Below, in pieces: positions 36,021 to 50,265 of a stretch of 64,000 nucleotides of DNA (position 1 is its first letter; every line of letters starts with the position of its first letter). The notes below the pieces were generated by a model. It had not been told where the DNA came from. It made no database searches and worked only from the letters and a program-made list of their open reading frames with translations. This stretch comes from Paramecium sonneborni (lineage: Eukaryota > Ciliophora > Oligohymenophorea > Peniculida > Parameciidae): the NCBI GenBank assembly GCA_905182985.1, contig CAJJDN010000004.1:109352-173351 (forward strand), read 5' to 3'. The position numbers were made by a program, and so were the translations under genes.

Positions 36021-37908
36021 TCAAAAAAAAACCTTTTTTTAATTATTTTTCTATTGACTTTTCTTTTGAGAATCTTAAAAATTTGATTTTATCATTAAAT
36101 TAGTAGAATCGGAATGTTAAACTTTAGGTGTTTATTATAACTCAATTTATTTAATCTAAGCAGTTTACGGTCTTTTTAGTTTATGTTTCTCATTCTTTCC
36201 ATTTAATTTTTAACTTTAATTCTTTTTTTCTAAATCATCCAAAAGTATTTCTAATTGTTTTATTTATTAATCTTCTAAAAAGCTTTTAGATTCAGGAATT
36301 TAAATCATCTAATTTTAATTCCTCTATAAATCTTGATAAGAATTATTAGAGATCTAAGGATTTTTTTCTCTTTCTAAATTAAAAGAATTAAACCTCTAAT
36401 ATATTATATCACTTAAATTCTTATCTTATAATAATGGATTATTCAAAATGTTTAAATATTGTAAATTTAATGATTCTATGTAATCTAATTGATTTTCATC
36501 AGCCAATTAATTTGCTTCGAGATCCAATTTTACTATTTTTGGATGAAAAGCTAATGGGCTCACATCAGAAATATTATTGAATGAGCAATTTAACTCAATT
36601 AAGTTGGGCATGCTAGATATACCTAAAATACAATTTATTTATGGATTACCAGATAAATCAGATAGATTTGATTTTCTTATGTTTAAAATTTATAAAATTG
36701 ATAATTTTGTACCTAAAAGTCTCAAAGATTCAATATTTGAATAATCTAAAGTCAATTCTTAGAGATTTATTAAAAATTCTCCTAACTAATACAATGAGCC
36801 CTCTATTGCATTAAATCGAAATTCTATCTGTGTTATTTGATGGAATTCACTCTAAATTATATAAGAACTTACTTCTTTCATTTTAGTAATTTATTAAAGT
36901 TATTCTCTATCTAATGAATCATATTATTCATCCATTTCTTTTTAATCATAATTATTTTTCATCTTGCTTATCTTGAATGATTTCTATATATCAAAATTAT
37001 TTTATTATTCTTGTTAATCATAATTTTAATATTATTCATGTGATTAAGACTGTGTCCTTATTCTAGATGACCTTTTAAATATTGATATGTTTTGATTTTG
37101 ATTAATTTATTCATTAATAGGAGCTAAATCTTTTCCTTGATACTAGATCTTATTCCCACCTAAGTTTCTTAAAATAAGAAATGGCTTTTTTTATTCTAAG
37201 TTTTCAAATTATTACAATTATTATTAATCAGATATTTTTTTCATAATTAAGTGTCTAATAGGTTAAGCAGAAATAATTCTTTTTGCTATCATCTAATGTT
37301 TAATTAAAAATGTTTAGCTTTATTCTTCTTTATTCAAAGGATTAAATAATTAAGATATACTCTTCAATTAATTATCATTTGAAACTTTATCAAAACCTGA
37401 ATTTACTGTTGATACTGTTTCTAATTATTGCTATATTAGTTTTTATTAATATTTATCTCTAATCAAACTTAATCTTTAAATTTTTTGGTAACTTTATTAA
37501 GGAACATTATTGTTTTCTTCTTTGATTAACTTTTCTACTTAATTCTTTTCATTATAATTTTAAGCATATTATTCCCCTTAACATTCTAATAATTTTTAGT
37601 ATTATTTCATTTAAAATTTCTAATTAAATATAAATAAAGTCCCCTCAATTTATCAAATAATTTTTCTAACAAATCTATGATTTTTTGTATTTATTAAATT
37701 TTAAAGTATGATGATGCATTATTAAAACATTTTTTCTTGGGAGAAAATTTCAAGAAATAATAATGCTCTTTATTTTTATGTTTTATTGTTTTAGGAGAGT
37801 CATTTTTAGTATTAAATAGCAAAATGTTATTCTAATATTGATATTTATGTAATTCTAGAACTATTATCCGTCAAATTAAAGGATGATAAATTTATAAATA
37901 AAATTCAT
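36021..37908 (-). CDS. Leucine-rich repeat protein, 5' end unresolved
   Basis: A clear LRR block (about 36480-36800): LQELTLDYSNIESLRLLGTK, ILNIRKSNLSDLSGNPQI, MPNLIELNCSFNNISDVSPL, KIVKLDLEANQLADENQLDY. It ends in a helical, basic tail (KLNGKNEKHKLKRPQTAQIK) and stops at 36021. Upstream of the LRRs are several hundred mostly polar residues (EEQSQTFLIKHQMIAKRII; LEQKKPFLILRNLGGNKIQY). The first ~70 residues (KNDSPKTIKHKNKEHYYFLK) lie in a frame that changes at about 37630, with no intron available, so a single-base error in a T-run is suspected. The start is placed at an ATG 8 bp from the divergent giant gene and is uncertain. It is probably a cytoskeletal or ciliary scaffold. Confidence 0.65.
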
Positions 37909-37916
37909 TATTAATA

Positions 37917-40900
37917 ATGAACAGTCAGAAAATTTAAAATGATGAAAGTCATTAAGAATAGGAATAGGATCCTAATAAGAAATTTATTTAAATTGATGAA
38001 CAAGAAAGTATAAGCAATTCATAAACTGAAAAGAATGAGAGGGAAGTGTAAAAGGAGATAGGCCGAGAAGATGAGAAAAATATATAAATTAATTAAATTG
38101 ATTCAAACTATGATACTAAAAATGAATCTTAAGCTACTTCAATAATACCTTAAAAAGCTTATGAAAAATCTTTTGATGATAATAAATAGTAAACAGGATA
38201 AGAATAAACTTAAGATCTTAATGAAGAAACAAATTAGAATATACAAAAATATGAAAATAAAGAATACGATAATAAAATTTAAGAAAATAAATAATAATTG
38301 TAAGATAATTAAATTTTTCTAAAAAATGAGGCTATTATTGAATAAGTTGATAATTAAAGTGAAGAATCAGAGAATTTAGAATCAATATAAAATCAAAATT
38401 AGAGAAATAAAAATTAAAATTAATAACATTTATAATATGATATAATTACGAATGGATTAAAAGAAGGAGATATTTAAAATTTAAATAAAAATATAAATGA
38501 AAATTAATATTAATAAAATAAAAATCAACAAATTAATGAATAAGATAAAGAATTGAATTTAAATGTGATTTAACAGAAAGATAAATAAATAGAATAAAAT
38601 GGTGAAGAGTAACAAAAGTTAGATTAACAAATAGATGAATAAAATATATAAGAATAATAATCAAATTAAACATTAAATAGTTAGGGTTAAAAAAAAAATC
38701 AATAAGATTAAGAATTACCATTTAATTAAGAATAATCAAATTAGAAAAAAGAAAAATAAGATGAAAAATATAATTATAATAAAGATTTATAAAAATAAAA
38801 TGAAGAAAAATAATATTAAAAATAAGGTTAGGATAAAAAATGTGAAAAAGAGGATAAATAAACATAAGATTAATCATAAAACTTAAATTAAGAAAAATTT
38901 TAGAATGATTAATAAAAATAAGATTAAGAATAAAGTTCAAATCAAAATTAATTGAATATTGATTAATATAATTAAGATAAATAATAAAATTAAAATGAAA
39001 AATATGAATAACATGATTAAGAAAGATAAGATTAAATACAAAATTAGAATGAAGAATAATTAAATAATGATCAATTAAGATAAGATTAAGAAATAAGTTC
39101 AAATCAAGAATAATTGAATAATCATTAAGAAACATAAGAATAATAATAAAATTAAAATGAAGAATAAGAATAACATGATTAAGAAAGATAAGATTAAAAA
39201 TAAAATTAAAATGAAGAATAATTGAATAATGATAAATTAAGATAGGATTAAGAATAAAGTTCAAATTAAGAATAATTGAAGAATGATTAATATAATTAAG
39301 AATAATAATATAATTAAAATGAAGAATAAGAATAACATGATTAAAAAAGATAAGATTAAATATAAAATTAGAATGAAGGATTATCATATAATGATCAATT
39401 AAGATAAGATTAAGAATAAAGTTCAAATTAAGAATAAATGAATAATGATTAATAAAATAAAGATTAATAATAAAATTAAAATGAAGAATAAGAATAAAAT
39501 GATTAAGAAAGATAAGATTAAATATAAAATTAAAATGAAGAATAATTAAATAATGATCAATTAAGATAAGATTAAGAAATAAGTTCAAATCAAGAATAAT
39601 TGAATAATCATTAAGAAACATAAGAATAATAATAAAATTAAAATGAAGAATAAGAATAACATGATTAAGAAAGATAAGATTAATAATAAAATTAAAATTA
39701 AGAATAATTGAATAATGATAAATATTATTTAGATTAAAATTAAAGTTCAAATAAAGAATAGTTGAATAATGATTAATAAAAATAAGATTAAGAGTAAAGT
39801 TCAAATCAAGAATAATTGAATAATCATTAATAAAATTTAGATTAAGAATAAAGTTCAAATCAAGAATAATTGAATAATGATTAATATAATTAAGATTAAT
39901 AATAAAATTAAAATGAATAATAAGAATAACATGATTAAGTAAGATAAGATTAAATATAAGTTTCAAAAGAAGAATAATTGAATAATGATCAATTAAGATA
40001 AGATTAATATTAAAGTTCAAATAAAGAATTGTTGAATAATGATGAATATAGATAAGATTATGAATAAAATTCAAATCAAGAATAATTGAATAATGATTAA
40101 GATCATTAAGATTAATAATAAAATTAAAATGAAGAATAAGAATAACATGATTAAGAAAGATAAGATTAATAATAAAATTAAAATTAAGAATAATTGAATA
40201 ATGATAAATATTATTTAGATTAAAATTAAAGTTCAAATAAAGAATAGTTGAATAATGATTAATAAAAATAAGATTAAGAGTAAAGTTCAAATCAAGAATA
40301 ATTGAATAATCATTAATAAAATTTAGATTAAGAATAAAGTTCAAATCAAGAATAATTGAATAATGATTAATATAATTAAGATTAATAATAAAATTAAAAT
40401 GAATAATAAGAATAACATGATTAAGTAAGATAAGATTAAATATAAGTTTCAAAAGAAGAATAATTGAATAATGATCAATTAAGATAAGATTAATATTAAA
40501 GTTCAAATAAAGAATTGTTGAATAATGATGAATATAGATAAGATTATGAATAAAATTCAAATCAAGAATAATTGAATAATGATTAAGATCATTAAGATTA
40601 ATAATAAAATTAAAATGAAGAATAAGAATAACATGATTAAGAAAGATAAGATTAATAATAAAATTAAAATTAAGAATAATTGAATAATGATAAATATTAT
40701 TTAGATTAAAATTAAAGTTCAAATAAAGAATAGTTGAATAATGATTAATAAAAATAAGATTAAGAGTAAAGTTCAAATCAAGAATAATTGAATAATCATT
40801 AAGAAACATAAGATTAATAATAAAATTAAAATGAAGAATAAGAATAACATGATTAAGAAAGATAAGATTAATAATAAAATTAAAATGAAGAATAATTGAA

Positions 40901-43900
40901 TAATGATTAATTAAGATAAGATTAATAATAAAGTTCAAATTAAGAATAGTGGAATAATGATCAATTAAGATAAAATTAAGAAATAAGTTCAAATCAAGAA
41001 TAATTGAATAATCATTAAGAAACATAAGATTAATAATAAAATTAAAATGAAGAATAAGAATAACATGATTAAGAAAGATAAGATTAATAATAAAATTAAA
41101 ATGAAGAATAATTGAATAATGATTAATTAAGATAAGATTAATAATAAAGTTCAAATTAAGAATAGTGGAATAATGATCAATTAAGATAAAATTAAGAAAT
41201 AAGTTCAAATCAAGAATAATTGAATAATCATTAAGAAACATTAGATTAATAATAAAATTAAAATGAAGAATAAGAATAACATGATTAAGAAAGATAAGAT
41301 TAATAATAAAATTAAAATGAAGAATAATTGAATAATCATTAATTAAGATAAGATTAATAATAAAGTTCAAATTAAGAATAGTTGAATAATGATCAATTAA
41401 GATAAGATTAATAATAAAGTTCAAATTAAAAATAGTTGAATAATGATTAATATGATTAAGATAAATAATAAAATTAAAATGAAGAATAAGAATAACATGA
41501 TTATAAAAGATAAGATTAAATATAAAATTAAAATGAAGAATAATTAAATAATGATCAATTAAGATAAGATTAAGAAATAAGTTCGAATCAAGAATAATTG
41601 AATAATCATTAAGAAACATAAGATTAATAATAAAATTAAAATGAAGAATAAGAATAACATGATTAAGAAAGATAAGATTAATAATAAAATTAAAATGAAG
41701 AATAATGGAATAATGATGAATTAAGATAAGATTAATAATAAAGTTCAAATTAAGAATAGTTGAATAATGATTAATATGATTAAGATAAATAATAAAATTA
41801 AAATGAAGAATAATAATAACATGATTAAGAAAGATAAAATTATATATAAAATCAAAACGAAGAATAATTGAATAATGATCAATTAAGATAAGATTAATAA
41901 TAAAGTTCAAATTAAGAATAGTTGAATAATGATTAATATGATTAAGATAAATAATCAAATTAAAATGAAGAATAAGAATAACATGATTAAGAAAGATAAA
42001 ATTAAATATAAAATCAAAACGAAGAATAATGGAATAATGATCAATTAAGATAAGATTAATAATAAAGTTCTAATTAAGAATAGTTGAATAATGATTAATA
42101 TGATTAAGATAAATAATAAAATTAAAATGAAGAATAAGAATAACATGATTAAGAAACATAAGATTAATAGTAAATTTTAAATGAAGAATTACAATAACAT
42201 GATTAAGAAAGATAAGATTAAATATAAAATTCAAAAGAAGAATAATTGAATAATGATCAATTAAGATAAGATTAATAAAGTTCAAATTAAGAATAGTTGA
42301 ATAATGATTAATATGATTAAGATAAATAATAAAATTAAAATGAAGAATAAGAATAACATGATTAAGAAAGATAAGATTAAATATAAAATTAAAATGAAGA
42401 AAAATTAAATAATGATCAATTAAGATAAGATTAAGAAATAAGTTCAAATCAAGAATAATTGAATAATCATTAAGAAACATAAGATTAATAATAAAATTAA
42501 AATGAAGAATAAGAATAACATGGTTAAGAAAGATAAGATTAATAATAAAATTAAAATGAAGAATAATGGAATAATGATGTATTAAGATAAGATTAATAAT
42601 AAAGTTCAAATTAAGAATAGTTGAATAATGATTAATATGATTAAGATAAATAATAAAATTTAAATGATGAATAAGAATAACATGATTAAGAAACATAAGA
42701 TTAATAGTAAATTTTAAATGAAGAACTAGAATAACATGATTAAGAAAGATAAGATTAAATATAAAATTCAAAAGAAGAATAATTGAATAATGATCAATTA
42801 ATATAAGATTAATAATAAAATTAAAATGAAGAGTAATGGAATAATGATCAATTAAGATAAGATTAATAATAAAGTTCAAATTAAGAATAGTTGAATAATG
42901 AATAATATGATTAAGATAAATAATAAAATTAAAATGAAGAATAAGAATAACATGATTAAGAAAGATAAGATTAAATATAAAATTAAAATGAAGAATAATT
43001 AAATAATGATCAATTAAGATAAGATTAAGAAATAAGTTCAAATCAAGAATAATTGAATAATCATTAAGAAACATAAGATTAATAATAAAATTAAAATGAA
43101 GAATAAGAATAACATGATTAAGAAACATAAGATTAATAATAAATTTTAAATGAAGAACTAGAATAACATGATTAAGAAAGATAAGATTAAATATTAAATT
43201 CAAAAGAAGAATAATTGAATAATGATCAATTAATATAAGATTAATAATAAAATTAAAATGAAGAATAATGGAATAATGATCAATTAAGATAAGATTAATA
43301 ATAAAGTTCAAATTAAGAATAGTTGAATAATGATTAATATGATTAAGATAAATAATAAAATTAAAATGAAGAATAAGAATAACATGATTAAGAAAGATAA
43401 AATTAAATATAAAATCAAAATGAAGAATAATTAAATAATGATCAATTAAGATAAGATTAAGAAATAAGTTCAAATCAAGAATAATTGAATAATCATTAAG
43501 AAACATAAGATAAATAATAAAATTTAAATGAAGAATAAGAATAACATGATTAAGAAACATAAAATTAATAGTAAATTTTAAATGAAGAACTAGAATAACA
43601 TGATTAAGAAAGATATGATTAAATATAAAATTCAAAAGAAGAATAATTGAATAATGATCAATTAATATAAGATTAATAATAAAATTAAAATGAAGAATAA
43701 TGGAATAATGATTAATTAAGATAAGATTAATAATAAAGTTCAAATTAAGAATAGTTGAATAATGATTAATATGATTAAGATAAATAATAAAATTTAAATG
43801 AAGAATAAGAATAACATGATTAAGAAACATAAGATTAATAGTAAATTTTAAATGAAGAATAAGAATAACATGATTAAGAAAGATAAGATTAAATATAAAA

Positions 43901-46655
43901 TTCAAAAGAAGAATAATTGAATAATGATCAATTAAGATAAGATTAATAATAAAATTAAAATGAAGAATAATTGAATAATGATCAATTAAGATAAGATTAA
44001 TAATAAAGTTCAAATTAAGAATAGTTGAATAATGATTAATATGATTAAGTTAAATAATAAAATTAAAATGAAGAATAAGAATAACATGATTAAGAAACAT
44101 AAGATTAATAGTAAATTTTAAATGAAGAACTAGAATAACATGATTAAGAAAGATAAGATTAAATATTAAATTCAAAAGAAGAATAATTGAATAATGATCA
44201 ATTAAGATAAGATTAATAATAAAATTAAAATGAAGAATAATTGAATAATGATCAATTAAGATAAGATTAATAATAAAGTTCAAATTAAGAATAGTTGAAT
44301 AATGATTAATATGATTAAGATAAATAATAAAATTAAAATGAAGAATAAGAATAACATGATTAAGAAAGATAAAATTAAATATAAAATCAGAATGAAGAAT
44401 AATTGAATAATGATTTAAATATATAAGATTAAAAATAAAATTCAAATCAAGAATAATTCAATAATGATTAATATAATTAAGATTAATAATAACTTTCAAA
44501 TCTAGAATAATTGAATAATGATTAATTAAATTAACGTTATGAATAAAATTAAAATCAAGAATAATTGAATAACGATTAACAAACATAAGACTAATATTAA
44601 ATATAATATGAAGAATAATAATTAAATCATTATGAAAGATAGGATTAAATCTAAAATTAAAATTAAGAATAATTATAGAATGATTAACAAGAGTAGGATT
44701 AAATTAACAATTAAAATTAAGAATAATTATAGCATGATTAACAAATGTAAGATTAAATATTAAATTAAAATTAAAAATAATTATACCATGATTAAGAAAA
44801 ATAGGAATAAACATAAATTTCAAATGAAGAAATAATTAATAATGATATAAATACTGAATAAGAAAATAAAGAAAAACAAAAAAACTAAAATCTGGAATAT
44901 TTCAATTAGGATAAATAAACATAAGATTAACACTCTAGTTAAAATCATAAATAAATTAATACTCATTAAGAAAGTTTAGATAAAGAATAGATTTAAAATC
45001 CTATATTATCAAATAAAGATTAAGAAAAATAAATTTTAGAATCAACTTAAAATCAAGAATCATTTAATAAGGATTAGCAAAAATATGATTAAGAAAAAAA
45101 TTCATAGATTGGTTACCAAAATAATGAACTAAATTAAGATTTTATTTCTAATTAAATTCAAGATTAAATTAATTTTGACTCTCATATATAAGATCTTTCA
45201 TTTAAATAAAATAATGAACAAAAACACAATGATATTTTAAATTCTGAATAAATTATAGATTTTAACTAAAAATCTAATTTATAATAGGTTTAATATCTGA
45301 TATAAGATTAACATTAATAATCATAAAAATAATAATAGGAAAACGTCGATTAGGTTTCTTAAAATAAAAATACTATTAATTAATAGATATCAGTTCAACA
45401 GCCAAATAGTATCTAATTAGAAGATTTTAATATCTAACATAAATAATATACCAATTAATACTAAGAATAAAATATCTATAATTAGGAAATTGATGATTAA
45501 GAACGACAGTAAATTATAGAGATATAAATCAATTCCTTATAAGCTACTGATACCCAATAACTAATTCCTATATTTAAAAATGAATCTAATCTTCAAATTG
45601 CTTAAAAAGATATCTAAAATTAATTTTTCTTATTTTTAAATTAAAATGTTTAAGATTAAACTTTGTTATAATCAATTAAATAATAGTATCAAATTCTTCA
45701 TTAGGAGGGTTTTTAATAACGTTAAGATTATTATTAATAAAATTCATAGATTGATAAAACATAACCTTATCGATTTGATATTTAAAATAGTTCATTATTA
45801 GATCCAAGTAATTCTAATGTATTTTAAGAAGATTTTGTAAATAACCTTGAGGAAATTAAAACTTAAAACTAAGAATAACTATAATAAAAAGATGCAATAA
45901 TTTCTTAATTACAATAAGATTTAGAGGACTTGTAATATTAGCAAAACTTGGAGAATAACAAAATAAATTAATTGGAATAATTTTTAACAGAAATTTCTTT
46001 CAATGATCTAAAGGAAAAATATTCAGAGAATGAAGAAATTGATGCTCCAAATGACTTGATAAGAAAGGTTGTTAGAAAATTAAAGAAAATTCTAAATGAT
46101 TGTTAAACATCATTTTAAGATTAAATATAAAATTTTAATTTTGAACAGTATGAAAATTCTGAAAAAAATAAAATGGGTGATATTTTATTTCAAAAAATAG
46201 TCGACTACTCTTAAAAATAAGCCTATAATGAAAATGTGAATTAAATAATTGCAGAACTAGTTGAATAAATAAAAATTCTTAAAGAAAAATAAAATAAAAA
46301 TCACCAGTTATTAATTAAAATTGGTTGTGAAATATTTAATGGCTTATAATCCTTAAGCAAATTTTAGTAATAAATAGAAAAAATAAAAACACTTACTGAG
46401 TAAGTAAAATAGGAAACATAATTATTTTAAAGTATTATAAATTAATAATGTGATTTGGAAGCATCTGATCTAGATGATAAAAATAAGAATTTACTTTTAG
46501 AATTTTTGAAGGAATTAAATCAAAAATAAGATCATTTTGAGAAATATTTGAATTTTTTAAAAAAATCTATGGCATTAAGAATTGGATAAATTAAAGAAAG
46601 TGAATCAAAGATTTTAAATAAAATTGCTGAATTATAATAAGGTTAAAAATTTTGA
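37917..46655 (+). CDS. Giant Gln/Asn/Glu-rich tandem-repeat protein (2,912 residues)
   Basis: One uninterrupted frame of 2,912 codons, MNSQKIQNDESHQEQEQDPN to TGA, with no intron. Residues 1-320 are acidic Gln-rich. About residues 320-2300 are tandem 18-residue units of the type QNQNEEQLNNDQLRQDQ, EQEQHDQERQDQ and SSNQEQLNN. The last ~550 residues are less repetitive, become coiled coil (LIRKVVRKLKKILNDC; ELVEQIKILKEKQ) and end SKILNKIAELQQGQKF. Nearly every unit contains several TAA codons, so the gene exists only because of the reassigned code. Composition predicts an extended, hydrophilic, prion-like or fibre-forming protein, perhaps cortical or secreted. No family is recognised. Its start lies 8 bp from the LRR gene. 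Confidence 0.85.
38890..44840 (+). repeat. Nested tandem repeat array, 54/162/486 nt
   Basis: The base unit is 54 nt (18 codons). Recognisable sub-variants recur every 162 nt (for example the GATTAAGAAAGATAAGATTA block near 39181, 39343, 39505 and 39667). Near 39660-41130 a nine-unit, 486-nt block recurs about three times (marker GATAAATATTATTTAG near 39717, 40203 and 40689). All variants keep the 18-codon register, so expansion has been constrained by the reading frame. Confidence 0.85.
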
Positions 46656-46843
46656 TATATCATATAAATTATATAAAATTAGATCTAATTTTAAATAATA
46701 TTAATTAATTATTTCTTTATAATTGTCAATTTAATTACAATTAGGTTATCCTGAAATAACTGACATTAATAAAAATAATGATTTAAGTTCTTGTAAATTT
46801 CTCTTTAGAAATAATAATTTTTTTAAATAATGAACAAAATTTT

Positions 46844-47251
46844 ATGATGAACAAATATTTTTAATAATTATTGCAAGTATTTTTGACCATTATCTTCATT
46901 TTGATTATATTAAGGTATAAAATTTTAACCTTCTAAATTTAATAAAATAAGAGAAAAAAAATTTGTCTAAAAAATGAAATTTTATAATACTTTTTTGTAT
47001 AATTAAAATAAATTAAATAAAGATAATTTAAAATCAGAAAAGGTGACATAAAGTTATGTTCTAATATTGTTTTTTTTAATAAAAGAACAAAAAGACACTA
47101 ACTTTAGAAGGAGTATTTTTTTTTTAATTCACATATTTAAGCATAAATTACCTTTGAGTTGATTCTTTAATAATATTATAATTATTAAAATATTTTAGCC
47201 AGCTCAAGAAACTCTCTAAATTAGTTGAGCACATTAATTAAAACAAAATGA
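46844..47251 (+). CDS. Possible small membrane protein
   Basis: A 135-codon frame starting MMNKYFQQLLQVFLTIIFIL, that is, an N-terminal hydrophobic segment, then a Lys/Gln-rich basic region (NKRTKRHQLQKEYFF) and a polar end (LASSRNSLNQLSTLIKTK). No homology or intron support. Confidence 0.3.
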
Positions 47252-47388
47252 TAAAATTTTATATATTGAAATGAGTATAATAGTAGTTAATAATATATGA
47301 CATTTATTGAATCAAACTAGATTTAAATTTATCATTATAATGGAGAGCAAGATTAAAAAATTTAATTAATAAACATAATAATTAATTA

Positions 47389-47790
47389 ATGTAGTATGGC
47401 AAAAGAGGAAGTGATTTAACAAAATCCAAGATTGAACTTCTTTTTTCAGAAAAATTAGAAAAACAAATCTTACCTAGTGAATCGGTAGAATCACTTGATA
47501 GCTTTCTACCCTAGTTCCATTGTTCTAATTAAGAGCAACTTGAATGTGAGCATAGAATAGTACTGTACTTAAGATAACTTGGAATATAATTTAAAACTGA
47601 TCCGAGAAATAAAGAATTAGATTATTTGTATGAATACTAATTTATTAAAGGGAAAAGTCAAAGAAAAAAGGAATAGTTTTTTAGGAGTCCATTGGAGAAT
47701 CACCTTAATTGGGTCCACAAAAAATTAATGATATTTTTTAAAATAAGAAAATAAATTTTGGAGAGAGCATACCTTGGTTAAAACCATTGA
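47389..47790 (+). CDS. Small unknown protein
   Basis: A 133-residue frame starting MQYGKRGSDLTKSKIELLF with balanced composition: EKQILPSESVESLDSFLPQF, CEHRIVLYLRQLGIQFKTD, NKELDYLYEYQFIKGKSQ. It reads like a genuine cytosolic protein. The end at 47790 may be extended by an intron not identified. No family recognised. Confidence 0.5.
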
Positions 47791-47999
47791 GGGCACGCAA
47801 TCATTAAAGTATAGAATCATGATTTTAATTAATCAAATTGCTTTTTAATTAGTACACTTAAAAAATATTTTATATTGTGGAACAACGCAATATATTAATT
47901 TAAATTCAAGCTGAAATCATTAGAGAAACTTAAATTTCTATCTATATTTCTAAGAATATCTTTTAATTTTTAATTGAATATTTTATATTTCCTCGATAA

Positions 48000-48269
48000 A
48001 TGAATCCTTTCATTATGATAAGATTGTAACTTTTCTTAATTTTTTTTATAATTCCATTTCGTTTTATTAAAGGGAAGTATAGAAAAATTTAATTGAAGAC
48101 TTTAGATAATAGATATTAGATTTCATCTTAATTTTTTTAGGATTATAGATTTTCTTTTTTAATTGATTTATTTAGTTCTCCAAATTCTATTATTAGTTTA
48201 AGTCTATTAGTTATTGGCTATCTTAGTAATAAAAGTACTTTATTTCTGCTTATAGAGATTAAGTAATGA
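48000..48269 (+). CDS. Possible small hydrophobic protein
   Basis: An 89-codon frame, MNPFIMIRLQLFLIFFIIPF then a basic loop and a second hydrophobic stretch (SIISLSLLVIGYLSN). It could be a membrane protein fragment; flanks show nothing else. Confidence 0.3.
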
Positions 48270-48584
48270 TTAATAGATTCTTTTTTTATTTTATACTTTT
48301 TATCTGATTTATTTTCAAGTGTTGATATGATTAATTTTTAAGAAAATTTAATTAGTTTAATTTTTCTTGAGTTGTGACGAATCTGAAATTTTAACAGATT
48401 TTATTTTAAAGATAATAATATTTCTAAGTGAAAATAATATTTAAAAAGTATCAAAGTAATAATAATAGAGAACAAAATATTTTTATAAATTGCTTATAAT
48501 TTAAATTGAATTGTAAAATTATTTATGATAATTGTTTTAAAAGTATTGTAAAAATAATAAAATATATTGAATTATTTTATAAGC
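48270..48584. other. AT-rich intergenic
   Basis: Upstream region of the Myb gene; no feature recognised. Confidence 0.5.
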
Positions 48585-50079
48585 ATGTTTGTAGATATAT
48601 GGCTGAATTTTTGTTGCAATCGTCGGAAACAAGAAGCAAATGAATAACCTTTAAATGATGCAAATAAAATATTACTTGATACAGGTTAGATGAATGTGTT
48701 ATAAACGAATGAATAAAAAGCATTGTAATCAACATCACAAGAATTGCGACAAAAGTTATAAGAAGTGTAAGAAAAAAGATAATAGATGTAATAATAACCA
48801 TAGCAAGAAAATAAATTATAGTAATTAATAAATAAAGGAACTGTGAAAACATCTATTGAAATGGAAGGTAAAGAAAGCATCCCTATTAAGAGTGGAACCA
48901 GTTGATGGATTTCTATCATTATCAGATAACAAATCAAATAAAATAGCAAGTTGGGAAGCTTTAGAATTGTCTAGATAAAATGATGTTTTTGGATAATTAG
49001 CCTAATTTTCTGTTTTGGCAAAATCAGTTTCAAATTATGGACCTTATTAAGGAAGTCAACATAATTCTGATTAGTAAATATTTTCAGGATAATAAATTTT
49101 GTATTAATAAATAATAATGATCATATAGATAAAATAATCAAAATTCATTAGTAAATACATAATTATAAGTTATTGATGAATATCCAAAAAAATAATTGCT
49201 TAGGTAATAAATATATTAATAAATTAAGATCTAACAGTTAGGTTTCATTAGGATTAAATAAAATAGACAAAAAAATTTAGAAGAATAAAAAATAGTAAAA
49301 AGATAATTCAAATAAAAAAGAGATAAATCATAGTAAGCTTTGGGATAAAAATGAAGACACAATATTAAGATAAGCATATTATGAATTTAAAGGTAATTGG
49401 AGATAAATTGCTGCATAATTGCCAGGTAGAAATATGAATTAATGTTCATAAAGATGGAGAAGATTAAATCCATAAGATGTATAAATAAATAAATAGTGAA
49501 AATAATAGAATAATAAAAAGAAATGGACTTATGATGATGATTAGAAAATAATATAACTAGTTTAAAAATATAATAAAAATTGGGCAGAAATTGCAAAAAA
49601 TTTCCCAGAAAAAAGTGGAAAATAAATAAGAGAAAGATATTTAAATAAACTTGATCCTAACATAAATTGGTAAGCATGGACAAAAGATGAAGATGAAATA
49701 ATTTTGACAGTATTTAAATAACATGGACCTAAATGGAGTATAGCATCTAAATAATTAAAAGGCAGACCTGTATAAATAAAAATATTTTAGGAAAATACAG
49801 TTAAAAATAGATTTTATTCATATATAAGAAGAGTTTGTTTAGGTTAATAAAATCCTTATTCAGTTGTTTTAAACAATAGAGAACTTCATGGACATGAAAA
49901 TACTATTTCTTAGGATAGTGATTCAATCAAAATGCCAATGTCTGTTGATTAAACACCTTCTGTAATAATTCTAAAATATTTAGTTCACTGCCTCATCTTA
50001 TATCAGCTCTTTTATGGATGATGATTTGATTGATGAAGAAGATAATCAAGAAATCTAAGAAGATCATTTTAAAATTTGA
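48585..50079 (+). CDS. Three-repeat Myb (R1R2R3) transcription-factor-like protein
   Basis: A 447-residue protein. The N-terminal 230 residues are Gln/Ser-rich with a coiled-coil stretch (SQELRQKLQEVQEKRQQ). Three Myb repeats follow, each with spaced Trp-type residues: LWDKNEDTILRQAYYEFKG-NWRQIAAQLPGR; KWTYDDDQKIIQLVQKYNK-NWAEIAKNFPEK-GKQIRERYLN; AWTKDEDEIILTVFKQHGP-KWSIASKQLKGR-ENTVKNRFYS. The C-terminus is acidic (MDDDLIDEEDNQEIQED). R1R2R3 Mybs regulate cell-cycle and developmental genes elsewhere; target genes here are unknown. Six introns were needed: 48843-48867 and 49204-49228 end AAG; the others (28, 30, 21 and 22 nt) end TAG. Confidence 0.88.
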
Positions 50080-50265
50080 TATTTAATATTTATAATATGA
50101 TATTATTTTTAATAAGTCAAAATCTATGAAAAATATACTATTTCTATTTATTTATTTTCCTAAGCTAATAATAAAGTTTATGAGATAAATATCATAAAAA
50201 CTATAATTTGATTGATTACTTATGTGATGTTATTAAAGATTAATTAAAATTAAGGAAAAATTGAA

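Noticed and set aside
38722..44445. Very long minus-strand open frames (over 1,000 codons) rich in Leu, Ile, Asn and His
   Set aside because: They are the antisense of the plus-strand Gln/Asn repeat gene. The complement of TAA is TTA (Leu), and the 54-nt register keeps the same antisense frame open. The plus frame has an ATG, a matching non-repeat N- and C-terminus and a coiled coil.
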